Shown here piece by piece: positions 10,091 to 23,600 of a stretch of 64,000 nucleotides of DNA. The stretch's first letter is position 1. Every line of letters begins with the position of its first letter. The position numbers and the translations under genes are program-made. Under the pieces are notes generated by a model that saw only the letters and a list, made by a program, of their open reading frames with translations, was not told where the DNA came from and did no database searches. Source of the stretch: Bilabrum cf. latius (Eukaryota > Bigyra: Bicosoecida > Bigyra > Bicosoecida); contig OZ237751.1 in NCBI GenBank assembly GCA_965178125.1, forward strand, positions 372,001 to 436,000. Direction: 5' to 3'.

Positions 10091-11608
10091 TTAGATGACT
10101 TCCACGTCGTGACCGCTGAATTGGGTCCCTGTTTCGGCGCTCCCTCGTTCCCCTCGCGACCCGCTTCCAGGACTGCCGCCTGCGGATCCGTCACGCGCCG
10201 CCTCCACGCCCAAGCCAGCGGTCACGGCGGCAGGGCTTTCCCTCGCACCCGGCGATCGCTGCCCGCTGGCAGACCTGGCGCGTGAGCCGGCGCCCGGGCT
10301 CGTCGCCCCTTTCCTCTTTTTCTTGAGCGTCTTGAGCGCCGAGTTCTGTTCCCTGGCCTCCTTGCTCTTGCGGTCGAACATGCTGATCATACTCTGCAAC
10401 TTGGCGGCCCGTTGCAACTTCTCTCCCGCTGCCTAGGAGACAAGGCCTGCCCTCCTCTCCTTCTGCTTCTGCTTCTGTTTCTTCCTCCTGCCGGCAGCCC
10501 CCTGAGGGCCCGCCTCTCCACTTCCTTTGCCTTGCTCGCTCGTGCGGCTGCTCTGGCTCCTACCACGGCCGCGCGGCGCCACTGTTCCAGAGGCGAACGA
10601 CCCAACAGTCGTGGGTGAGACAGATAGACTTCCCAGCCTGTCGTCACGAGCATGAGCATCGGCTGCTTCCCCGCCTTCTTCTTCGTCGTGGCCCCCGTCA
10701 CCGATCGCGAGCAACCTCATGGAAGCGCTCTAACCCAGGCTCCTGCCGCTATCCTGGCCCGGCAGTCCGCTCGAGTTCGGCCTCCCTCGCGACATGAACG
10801 CCTGTAACGGGTTGACGGGCGGCTCCTCGGCTGCCTGGGTCTCGCTCTCCCCCGTCGGCCGGCCTCGCGACATGAACGCCGTAAGCGGGTTTGTAGACCC
10901 TGGAGCGCGGGCGTCTGAATCTTCGCTCGATTTGCTTGGTTCTTGTCCGTTCGATGAACCCGCACCCACGTGTGCCCTAGCCATGGGGTTCAGGCTGCTC
11001 TGGAATGCGCCGGATCGTCCGCCCATCGCCGTGCCCGATCCCATGCGCGAGAAAGCGCCAGAGAGCTTCGCGTCGTGCTCTTGTCCAGAGGTACCAGACA
11101 GGATCGGGCCCAGGCTGGCTGCTTCCACCCGTTTCTTTGAGCTGGGCCCGCTGCGCTTCGAAGAACTCCCATCGTTCGCATCGTCCTCTGCCAGCTTCCT
11201 CTCCTTCTCTGTTTGCTCCCTTTGCTGTTTCTCTAGCTTCTCCTATTCCTGCCGGGTCTTTTCTTGCCTCGCAAGCATTGCTACACGCATGGGATTCAGA
11301 CCTGCGACGGATACGCTGGCCCCTGCCGTGCGCAAAGCCAACGTTGGACCACCGGTGCCCTCGGGCAGTCCCCGGCCGAACAGGTCGGACCTTGCATTGA
11401 ACTGTGGTGCAGATGTCATACGCTCGGCGTCTCTTCTCGCACACATGGACTTCCACATGCAAATACAGCAAAACACGTACCCGCATGCCGCGGCCGCACT
11501 CCCAGCCGCCGAGCCGCACGCCTGGCATGGCCCGTCGAGCCTAGCACCTACTGCACCCATGGCCGCCGTTCCAGCACCCAAAGCGCCACCAACCAAACCT
11601 TTGAACTG
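10091..11608 (-). other. cytoplasmic tail of the giant protein, with repeated NPM/NPL motifs
   Basis: About the last 500 residues follow the final membrane helix. They are rich in Ser, Gly, Lys, Arg and Glu and include a charged coiled-coil-like stretch (KTRQEQEKLEKQQREQ) and a lysine/glutamine run. A short motif recurs: GLNPMR, SLNPMA, TNPLTAFMSRGRP and VNPLQAFMSRGRP; AGVNPMRS also occurs earlier, near 15050. Such repeated short motifs are typical of docking sites on an intracellular tail. No enzymatic domain is visible. Confidence 0.6.
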
Positions 11609-14600
11609 CTACCAAAAGCTGGTGATGGCATAAAGGACCAATGCAGCGTTGCTGACAATCACCACCCACGTGGCTGGCGACTCGACGCTGACTCCGTACG
11701 ACTCCAGATTCCTCATCTGCCTCTCGACCTCGACGACCAACACCATTAGCAGGGAGATAGCTGCAGTTCCAATCGCAAGGAGCTCAAGCCGGTTGAGCAA
11801 ATTGTCGTATTGGTACTTCACCGCGGGAACCTGCCTGACCGCCTCTGTCTCCTGCCTACCGTGAGGCCCACCCTCATCCCCGTAGTCAGCAAACACGTTG
11901 AGCCCGTCGTCGATTGCGCCAAGGAGATCCTCCAAAGATGGCGCGTCGAGCGGATCCTGCTCCCCGTCTACGTTCATACCGTTATCTAGGCTGAAAGTCG
12001 AGCCGACGGAGTTTGTCCGCGCAGCTCGCGGGGGGGGCAGCTGTGTTTGGCTGCTCGTGGCCGCATGGGGAGCAGCTGCAGGGCCCAGGGTTGGAAGTGC
12101 CTTGGACTCATTCGCATGGCTAGGCGCGGCACCCAATCTCTACTGAACCATAGAGCCAAGCAAGCTGTTTTCATCTCCTTCTCCCTCCTCTTCCACCTTG
12201 TCTTCCATGTCGAAGATTCGTTTTGGGTCAGGCATGTTGCGGGCCGGCTGGAACGGTTGTCGACTGGACAGCAGCTACCGAACAGGAGTGTCAGCCTTCG
12301 GACCAAACTTGCCGAACAGAGAGGTGCGGGTTCGCCTTCGTACACGTGCTGACGGTGCCTCTAGCACTGTCGCATCGTTTCCAGTGCGAGACTGCGGCTT
12401 TGCCTTCCCGATCCCGCCTTCTTCGCCGCCACTGTCTAGGCCTGGTACAGAACTACCAGCAGCCTAACGATTCAGCTCTAGGACATCAAAACGAACGACT
12501 GGCTCTAACGACCGCCGTTTCTGCATCCTGGCGTGCATGAGCCAGCGACGCACCGCATCGCGCTGGATTGCCTTTTCGTATAGTCTGACCTCGGAGTGGC
12601 ACCGTAAACACAGCATCTTCGAAATCCAGTAGATCATGCCACCGCAACAAATGGTGGAGTAGGGCTTTTCGAGAAGCTCCATCTCAAACACGGCACGGTC
12701 GCGCCGGGCCCCCCTCCCATGTGCGCTAGCTCTCCGTATCTGACCGCTGAGCTGCTTGATGCGCTTGCGGCAGTCATCGGGGTATCGCCGTGCTGCTTCT
12801 TCGTACTTGGCCTTGCGGGCGAGATGCTGCCCTTCTGACTCGTTCAGGGATTTGACTGGCTCCACAGGCTTTGGAGGCATCTTGCGAAGAGCGGCGAGCA
12901 CGAGATGGTTGAACAGGCACTGCTTCCAGCGGATGTACGTTTCATCTGGCATTGCTTCCCACTTGACGTTCTCAGGCAGGCTGTCATCCTCTCGAGAATG
13001 TCCGGCATTGGACATTCTTCTGGTGGCAATAGAACCGCGGTGCCTGGGAGCAGGCTATGACTTCGAATGATTCAGGGACTGCGACTCCCTCCTCGCTACT
13101 GCACTGCTTTCTCTCCGCGAGGATTGGAGGCCTAGACCCCCCATGGATGAAGAATTTCGAATAAGTCCCCCTCTTCTGCGGCTGCGGCGAGTTGCAACAC
13201 CATCAGGTCCGTCTCTACCCTCTGTAGCATCTTTGCCTGCAGGCTCGCCTTCACCCTCGTCCTCGTTCTCGTTTGCACCCTAAGACGAGCCGCTCGAGCC
13301 TTGCATGCTCCCCGCTGTAGCACTGTCGGTTTCCTCATACTTTACCGCCCTACCAGTGGTATCCAGCTGGATGATTGGCAAGCCGTCGTGGTTGGTTCTC
13401 AGCTGTCTCTGGTACGGAGAGTTCCACGCCTGCAGGCCAAGAGAGATCAGCAGAACACACAGCATGCAAAAGAGCTGAAAGACGGTACCGATCGGGGCAA
13501 GGATGGTCACAGCAACGGCCTGCATTGCCTTGCGCATCAGATTGACAGCTTCCCAATACTTGTGATCGTCAGTGAGCCCGTTGTACAAGAAACTCATCGA
13601 GTTCTCGACGCTCTCCCACGTCTCCGCCGAAATAAATTCGCAGCGGAGCTCAACTAGGCCATACACCATGAGGGGTACGAGTAGACTGAAGCCAAAGAGC
13701 ATTGGAAATCCAACTTGGATCATCTCAAGCTGGTTCTCGCTGCACACGTACTCCAAATCCATGGCAAGACGTAGCTGTCCCTGCGCTGCAGGTGACGCCC
13801 CGTACAGCTCCCACTCATTGACTGCTTGCACGGATGCGTTGTAGACCAGCCAAGCGGACTCTGGAGCATACTTTGCAGGCTCCGTGAGATTGGCAGACTC
13901 AAAGGCTTCCCGCCTTGCCTCAGAGAGTGCATCGAATGACAACCCGGACTCTGGCTGGATGGACCTGCACGAGAGCATTCTGAGTGCTGCCTCCGTGATC
14001 GGCGTGTGCACAAGGAAGCTGATCACAAGGAACGAAAGCCCAATACGCTTTCCAAACATGGACCAGAGATCAAAGCATTCCGTTCTATACGTGATGCCTT
14101 CGCGCAGCTCTACCTGTTCTATCAAAGGAGTGCTGGCATCGTGTACACCTGCAGATTCACCGTAACCGCTGCCTGTTGGACTGCGTATACTGGATGACCT
14201 GACCAAGTTCGACGACTTGCTTGGCGAGCGCTTTGAGCTACCTAGCCTTGGATGAGCGCCAGACTTGATCGCGGCAGCACCTAGCGTAGGGGAAGCTATC
14301 GGTGACTTCGATACCTGGTGCTTTGAGACGCTGGATCCTAGCGACCTCATACTCGATACGCGCACGGAACCTACGGAACGAATCGAATTTCGGCGGCGAC
14401 GACCATTCTTCTTCGTGTGGCTGTGAAGGTGTTCGGGAGCATGATACTTCAGCATGTCGTACAGGGAAGGAAGATGCGTCACTTGGCCATTGTCCAGAGC
14501 CACCGCCACCTCATCCTGGGACAGTGTTCTGCCATAAAGCTACAACGTCGACATGTTATCATTGCTAGCGGCAGTTGAAGCCATGGAGTGGGATTGGTTC

Positions 14601-17600
14601 ATACTTGGTGCAGCGGCTGGATTCACGAGTGTTTGCGTGCCGTTCCGACCATCAAACGGCCTCGCCCCAGCGGAGGTGCTCGTGAGTGGAGCGTTCTGGG
14701 CCAGTGAAGATTTTCCAGCTAGGCTGCTTGGTGCCTGCGCCTGCAAGGCTCCTGTGCTCTTGTCCATCTGCATGAGAGCAAGCCTTGCGTCCCCTGCTGC
14801 CATAGCGTTGGAGGAGCCGCCTGCGAGGCGGCGCCCGTCGTGCAGACCAGCCCGTCTTCTACCCAAACTCAGCGGATTAATCGAGCTTAGCTATCGTTGA
14901 CCCGCACCGCCTCTTTGGTGCCCTGTAAGACCAAATCTTCCGCTCCCACCCGATTGTTTGCTTGTGTTGGGCTCTTTGAACGAACCTCCGAAGTTCGGAC
15001 CGCTTGTGTGGTGACCGTGTGACTGATCTGCACGACGATCTGTAGATCGCATTGGATTGACCCCAGCCAGCTTAGGGCCCCCTGTTGAGCTTAGTGTACC
15101 CTGATCATTCTGCTTCTGCTGCTTAGCATTGGCCAGCATGTCTACTCGCGAATGTACTCGAGAACCGTCGCGGGACACGCACCACACCAAGCAGCAGCCG
15201 CAACACGAATCAAACCACGACAAACGGGAGAGTCCGGGCGTAAACGCGACCTCACGACGGTACGCGTCCCATAGTTTCACCTACTCAGACTCTGTTCTAA
15301 CTTCGTCGACAATGTTCTTGGCTCTCTGAACGTGCTCGTCCCACTCGGCGGAGCGACGGCACGTGAGAACGCGCATGCAGCCGGGACAGCAACGCGCACT
15401 TGCGCTCGATTCAGGCCTCCTCAAGAACGCAACGATAAACGATATCACGACTTCAAGCGTCCACATGACGCAGGCGTACGATAAAAGACCAGGGAGAACG
15501 GCGTATGTCAGAAGCGTCTGACCCACCGGGTCTGTTGAATCATCGAGACTGCACTCCAATGCAATCCCGCTGGTCGCAGCAGAGGCACCCACGGATGCCC
15601 CGCCAAAGAACTAGCCCATCGTCACGGGAAACTTCATGTCGACAGATGCAATGATGCCGATAGTCTGTATATGTGTAAACATGATTTTGGCGGCAACGAC
15701 GACTGCCTGGCTCGTCGTATCAGCATTTTGCGACCTCCACGAATTGTAGAGGACGCCTGCGATCGCCAAGAGGATCAAGGCTCCGATCAACAGCCTCTAA
15801 ATGAGCGACCAAGCGCCCTGCTCCTCAGGTGAGGGACAAGGCACGCACGTCCCGACAGCGTTCTTAAAGTACCCGGGCTAGCACTTCTAGCAGATAATTC
15901 CCTGGTGGCCCTCGACGCACCCCTCCAATTCGGGGCTCGACAGCACTTGGACTCCATCAAGCGCCCGTGGTGCCTGACTTTCCGAGTAGGCTTCCAGTAG
16001 CCGCATGACGTCATCTGGAGGCGCTAGCATGAACTCAACGCTTGTACCATTCGCATCCTGGGATATCACCGACCTTTCGCGTTCGATGGCCCACCTCGGC
16101 AACCTAGAGCTGGCCGGTGGCTCTGCAGTCCGGAGAATGCGTCTGGCCTGGATGAAATGCTGTGCATTTAGCGGAGACGACGAAGCAGGTACTAGGCCAT
16201 TGAGCCGTCTGCTTCCAGAGTCTCCGTCCACGCTGAAATCGTCAGGCAAATCGCGAAGAAAGTTCTCAACTCGATCGTTTCCGGTCCCAACAATAGCTTT
16301 CACTCTAGTTGAATATCTCCATAGGCGCACGAGGGCTTCTGCTACTTGCACGTTCCCGTTGGTCTGCGCAATGGCGAGCTGCTTCTGGGTGTCTTGCCGA
16401 AGCTGCATCCATGGTGGCATGCCAGCCAGCTCCGTCTCCAATTGCACTTGCTCTGGCACACCACGGCAGACTCCCTCTGTCTCGCAACGGATAAACCCTA
16501 CCTGTCCAAAGGACCACTCCAGCCTTCGGTAACCCTCCAAAGCCGCGATCCGATCCGAGCTCATTCCACCGCAGATGGCTCCTGTAGGGCACGGCAGGCA
16601 CTGCTGCTTGAGTCCCAGTCCGTCCGGCATAAATCTGTTGAACTGGCACGAAGCCTTGACAGGAGCACTGACGTAGGCCCACCGACTAGACCTCGTCTTC
16701 GTCTCAACACCACCCGCAACATGCTCTGCTCTGACTCGTATCACGTAAGGCTCCGACGACGGCACATTGAAGCTGGTTTCCACCAAGAACCACGAGTCTG
16801 CCGATCCAAGGTCGGACGGATCGGTGCTGGTGGCATTCATGCGACGACGTTCTTCCGATATGCGCTGCAGGACTGCCGTTGGATCGCTGTATTCTCCCTG
16901 CAGCCCGGCGAGTGACATTGCCGCTCTCGCAGAAACAATAGCAGAATCGTTGAGACTCTGGTCGCTGGATCCTGTTAGTGACCCCCACAAATCAGAACCC
17001 TGCAACAGCTCATCCAAGACATCATCATCGAATGAGTCGAGAATCCATGGCGCACGGCTGTCATCCACGGCCGCGATACGAGACTCGAGATGCTGGATGG
17101 ATTCCACGGTGCCGAAGCTGCCCTCTGCGGGGGCTGCTTCTACTCTGAAACGAGAGGTTGGCAAAAAGTTCAGCGCTTGGGTTCCACTGATCTTGTCAAC
17201 TGCAAGCGCTTCAAGCTTTTCTGATGGGTAAAACCAGCGGGCAATTACCCTAAGGTCATCACCAACTCCTCGCCATGCTGTCGGCGCCAGTGGCGGAACC
17301 GGCGGAGGGAAGTTTTGGGCGATGCCTTTGGGAATCAATCTGGCTCCCTCCGGGGCATCCATACCGTAGTTGCCTGGAGGAAGCAAGCCGTTCACGGTGT
17401 CATCTGACAAGACACCAGACGGATCTATTGCAACTGGTTCCCCAGTGGTTGTAAACCGCTCGAGGTTGGATACACCTGTTCGCATGACAACCTGAATGCC
17501 AACGTATGGCTGCACGGATCCCGGATTCTGCTCGACATGTCGCCACAGCGGATGGTTAGACGGGATATGGCACTTGAGCTCATTTTCAGAGACATGCCAA

Positions 17601-20600
17601 TTCCCAGAGCATGGAACTCCTCCCACCGTAAGATTCCGCAGATCAAGAGGTGTCTTTCCAAAGCCTTCTCCCCTAATCGTGATTTCCTCATCCGGCCCTG
17701 CTTCGGTTGGCGTAATGCTGGTCACGCGAGGCGGCGGAACCAGCTGGATTGCTATCCTGGAGAGCTACGACTCTTGCTTAGCAACTGTTATTGAAGATCC
17801 ATCAGACGGCCAGCTACTCCCAATGACACCGATTCCATCCAAACCGCTTGACGCATTGGCACGAGCCTGCGCTGGATCTACCCATTTCAGCCCCACGCAT
17901 CGCACTGCCCGACCAGGCTCGACCAGCTCGACCCTGTGGCATTGAACACCACCAATGCGAAGATCCGTCAATTGATCGATGACGAGTGGGAACGAACGAC
18001 CGCGAAGTAGTATCGACGCCTCCCTATCACCCGCTAGCACCGCCACCGGGTTGTCTTCATCAATGGTTGGGGGGCAGTACGCCAAAGACAGCGGCCTGCT
18101 CACAGCGCCCCCAAGCAGCTACACCCGAACCTGAATCGCTTGACCCGCCCCAGGTGGCAGGATTAGCTAAATTAGCTCCCTTGACACCCATCTCGGCGAC
18201 AATACCGTCGTATTGACGTTCCCAGTCGGGATGACAGGAACGCTCGTAGTACCAACGACGGGCAGAGCAGCCGCAAGCTGCCACGAAGAAATACCCATGG
18301 CCGCGAGACTGGCTGGCTCCATGAGCTTAGAACCATTGACAATACCTTCGCGACTACCAGAGATGACACTTGTTGAGTTGAATCCAGCAGCGAGGGCGGC
18401 CTGCTCGAGATCGAATCCTGACAATAGCACGTACTCCACTTCAAGCGGGCTAGTCCCGAATCCAAAGCCCTGCACTCCAATGACTGTCTACGACGACCCG
18501 CCTGTCGTATCAGAGCAGGAGCCGGCCAGACCAATCACACGCGGTGCAGTGCCCAAGTCTACTGTGAACTCGGCGGACTGGCCCGCGACCAGGACCGACG
18601 CAGCGCCCGTCCACTCCACGAGACCGCTCAAATCATTGTCGCTCCACTGGAGTTGGTTGCAAATTAGGCACGACGCCACGGACTGCAGTTCAGGTGAAAA
18701 CTATGACACGTCAATCGTGCCCCCTCGACCGTTTGCCATGGACCTAGCGTCTGCCAAGCTGATGTCTGAAACCCCAGTACATGGGCGACCTCCGAAAGTC
18801 AATCTGCGCTCTACGGGTAGTTCAGCCCCGAAACTAGCACCACAAACCAGAATAGGTCGTGCCTCACCGAAGACAAGTCTCTCTGGCTGAACAGTCATGA
18901 TTGTAGGCGGCTGGTACCCAAATGTGCCTACAGCAATGGTGCCTGTTCGCATGACGACGGCTACTCCCACATCAGCTCCAGCGCCGGAGGGAACACTAAC
19001 TTGAAGCTCCGAGCTGGATCGCCACTGAATTGGACTATCAGGGGCAGACTGGACCCTGCCAGATGTCTCACCGCCACTACCAGGTGCATCACCGGCAGCC
19101 TCTGTCTTCGCACGAAGTATGCCGCATACGTCACGAGCAAACACCTATGGTGAAGCTGATGGGCTCGGTGATAAAGATGGAGTCACTGACGGAGTGGGTG
19201 ATCCGCTAGGGGACACGGATGGAGTCACTGGCGGAGTGGGTGATCTGCTAGGGGACACGGACGGAGTTGTGGACGGCGTGGGTGGCATCGAAGGAGACAC
19301 GCTAGCGGTACTGCTCGTTGAAGGTGCGGCTGACGGACGGCTCGAGGGCGATATCGAGTCGGTCTCGTTGGCAATCGCTCCCTTGGACGAGTTGTTCGCA
19401 GTGTGGTTGAAAGTCGACCCTGGATATCCAGCAGTACCGTTGGTAACATTACCAACCACCCCGACACAGTCGCTAGATGCAGAGCTGTTGGACCTTGGAC
19501 ACGTGGTGCTGTTCCCCATGGAAGCTCTAGCACTAGAGGACGTCTCATTCGTGGTTGTATTGGCTGCTAACAGAACTCGAGTGCCATGCTGCGTGGCATT
19601 ATCCCCTTGCACCTGATCGGTTGCATTTTCAGGCAGCACGCTGCTCGAAGGCAGCGGGGTGAGATTCGACGAAGAAGAAGAGTTCGTGGATGCCTTCAGG
19701 CTGTGGTTGCCTGGAGCGGCCAGACTGCTACTGTTACTACTGGTCGCGCTCCCATTGCTTGAATTAGTAGTCAAATTCATGCCTCCAAGGCTAGCATTGA
19801 AGCTTGCTGCCCTAGATGGCGTAGAAAATACCGGGGCCGGAGACGTTGATGGCGTGGCGCTCAGCTCTGGTCTAAGCTCTCCTTCTCCTTGTGTTAGCAA
19901 CAAGGGGTTGACACAGTGTTTGACGACATCCAACTCATCTGAATGCGCGATACCAGATGCCTACCACGGCCCAAACACGACCGCTACGACGTCACGAGCG
20001 TCCAAGCCGAAGCCTTCCCCAGTGAGGATTGCCTGACCACGTCCGGATGTATCAAAGTCAGTAGATCGAGCGGTGACAGGAGCTATCGAGTCAACTGTTG
20101 GTGCGCCTTGCAGATCCATGACAGTGCTAGAGGTGGTTCGTTGACCTGCTATTTGGACCACAACATCGCCCGTGGGCCACTCCTCGTCCGCCTCCAAGCG
20201 GGTCAAGTTGCCGTCTACATCGATCTCATAGGTTGACTCGACCCCCATGCACGTGATATATCTTCCCTCCAACAATGAGATATTTGCTGCCTGCACTTCG
20301 GCCGAGCCACCAAATCGCTGCAAGACTTCAAAATCCGCGCCCTGACGTGCCTGCTTACACTGCAATCCGCCGATAGAAACGAAGTCGATATGGTTGTCTC
20401 TGAAGCCGAAATACTGGCCCTTAAGCACAACCGTAAGGTTAAAATCTCGCGATAGAGCCACTGACGGAAACGCGCGGTCAAGTTGGGGGCGAGCATAAAC
20501 CATGGTACTCGTTCCCGCAAGAGGCGAGGATAGTCCGGTGCGCATGCCAACCTGAACTGGCGACGCTGACCCGACCCCAGGCGGAATCATGACTGCGATG

Positions 20601-23600
20601 TTGTTTGGAGACCTCCATTCGATCAATGGACCGTCTGCGTTGTTGAGATCAGCATCAGCTGCCAGGGAGAACTCCTCTGGGACTACCCAAGTCGGCAACA
20701 ATCTGTTACTCTGTGTCGGAAGCCAGTACTCAACTCGTCCATCTGCATAAACCATACGGTTGTGATAAACTCGGGTCGCGTCTTGTCCTGCTCCAAAATC
20801 GACGTACTCCACGTCGCCATCATACTGGCGGTTCGGCCCAATCTCGCCTGGCTGACGCTCCTTCGTACCGAATCCCAGGCCAGCGATGATAGCGAACAGA
20901 CCACCAGTGGTAGGAACCCTACCCTCAGTGCTAGGCACGACTCCTTCTTTATGTGGAAGCTGGTCGTTAATTGCCGTGTTTACAGCAAGTACTTCAGGCG
21001 CGGATTGTGGCCTCAAAAAGCTCCGTTTCTGTGTCTCTGCTAGTCGTCCGCCAGCTGTCGCCAGCCTGTAGTACGCTGTGTCATTCGTCCACAGAGTCGG
21101 GGCTTGCACTATGCAGTCCAGTCGCTTCTCTTGCTCTGGGAATGTAATGAAGCTAGAACAACTCACGGGGCCAATCACAATCTCCAGAATGTCGATCTCT
21201 GACTCTTGCACACCTTCGCCGATGATCTCGAACCTGTAGCTGATCACCCCTGGGGCGGATGGTAGCACGATAGAAGGCACGATACTCAGCACATACACCT
21301 GCAAATATCCTAGTTCGTTAGGGATACTCTCAGTGCCGTCAATAGCCACCACTATCGGCGCAACCGGGGAGTCAAACGCAAGGGTCTCAGAGGGGATGTA
21401 TAGGCATTCTGCGGTGGTGCTCCCACCACAAGACTGCTGCCGGAGGCCTGCAACGAGTTGTGGGGCAGCATTGGACCACTACCCCGCTGAGAGTCTGTTT
21501 GGATAGACAGGTGAGGCTACATCCTCGGTAGGCATCAGCGTGTTTCGCATGTACAGCTGCAGCTGACCCTGCCCGCGACTCGCTGCAATCTACATCTGCT
21601 GCAAAGGAGACTGCAGCACCCAGTCCGGAGGCAGGTTATGCACTGCAGCTTCGACAAACTAACCACCCTGCGGCTCCAACCGCTCCCGGTCAACGCCATT
21701 CTCAGGGTTTTCGATCCAAGTCAGCAGAGGTTGCTCGTAGCTGAGGGAGGGTCGATACTCCTGCTTGAGAGGAGAGAGAACCAGGTCAAAGCGCCGCACT
21801 GCACCTGCCTGCATCGCACCAGGAAGGTTGACGTACATCATTGCGCATAGAGCCTCTGGATCATCGGCGCCACCACTGTTGCACTGGATACCTGACAAAG
21901 CCGCATCATGCGGCGCTGGTACAGTCTCTATGGCTGGTCCGCCAAGTCTGATAGCACCATCGACTCTAGCCAAGCTAAAGGCATCTAGTGGATCGTTCGA
22001 GAACACCAGGGGCCGTTCTGGTGCCGCCTCTAAAGTTGTATCAGTAAATGACAGCAGCGACATGTCGGTCCTTGTTGTTTGTCTGCTTGCTATTCCAGCC
22101 AATTGCAGGTCGACTCCAGACCCGTACGGAACCGTGAGACTGAGCTCAGCTGCCACCGGGATCCACATGGCGCACACTGCACTCCTTGTTTGCAAGTCAC
22201 AGTAAATATCGCTCGTCTCGTTCAGGTTTGTGCTGTTGAGGTGCAGGCTGGCACAGTCTGCATCAAACACGGGCTGTCCATTCAAATCTCCTGGAGCTCT
22301 CGGCTTCGACTTCCTCCATAACCCCTCGCGGCCAGCTAGGGTGGTGTCCGTCCTGGGTACTTCCACAAGTTCATCCGCGAGTATCTGCGTCGTCCTACAA
22401 GATTCATTGCCAATTTGCACTTCATATCGGGCACCATCCCACGTAGGATCTGGGTCTGCTTCGCCCACAAGCCGAAACCTCCGTTCATTTCTGCTGTACT
22501 ACATTTCAGCATCGAAAAAGCTCTTTTGGCTGGCGATCACGACGCAAGCGCCTAACAGTGCCAAGTAAGCGTCATTGCTTCCACTTTTGTGAGACTCGGC
22601 CATGACATTTTTGTACTGATTGTTGGATGAAGGGAAATCCCGTGAGGTGGGGTGTGGCTGGGGCACTAGAGCCTCCATGTACGAGCAGGTCGTATCTAGT
22701 AAGACGTAGTCGAAATCATTTTGCATCTGTCTTCGCCTGTCAGCGGGAGGTTTCGCCGAATTCGAGGGCGAGGGTGTCCCTGTAGATGACGGTGTCGGAC
22801 TTGCTGTGGTAGTGCTTGTAGTTGAAGGAGTTGGCGTTGGCGTTGTTGTTGCAGACGGGGAGGGGGACGGCCGGATGGCGCGGTACCGGCAATCCACCTG
22901 AATCCTGTCAACTTTCGCCGGTACAAACTTTGTGCCGAGGTCGAACTGGTCTCGTTGTCCAGCATACAGAGCAGCTCGAGCCTCGCACGCTCGACAAGGC
23001 ACGTGCCGCACGACGCGCTAAAACACAACCTTGATTCTTTGGCTCGTTCCGTCATTTTCTGCGAGTCTGAAACCAAGACTATCAGCACCGATAGCACTTG
23101 CAGCTGGAGCAAGACTTGACTGATCTCGGCTTGCTACCAAGGCCTCCGCGGGCTCCAGGAACTGCCCCAGATGCGACGCGGCTTTGCTGTCCCTCGAGAC
23201 CGCAGGAACTTCTGGCGGCGTCTCAAAGTATCTAGCAGTTTGGGCGCCATTGATGACCTTGGTGCCATCCCATGCCGCCGTAGCAACTGCGAGGCCCATC
23301 GAAACTCCCCTCGAAATCGACGCCAATGGGACATATATCTCTGCAGTGCTTCCAAGTGCTGGGCCAACTCCAGCTCGAGACTGAAGGGTGCGACCAATCG
23401 CAACAGACTCCGCATCGAACAGAGTGCCTGAGCTGTTGAGGTTTCCAGCCCTGATGGCGAATCTCTCGGATGGAATCGTATCGGGTAGCATGGGCCACAT
23501 GGCGGACGAATTCAGCACAGAGGGCACAAATTTTCCTCGCTCGGCAACCATTTGAACCAAATCCGCCATCCCGAGTCCAAGCAGCGCCAGCGCTCCGGAG

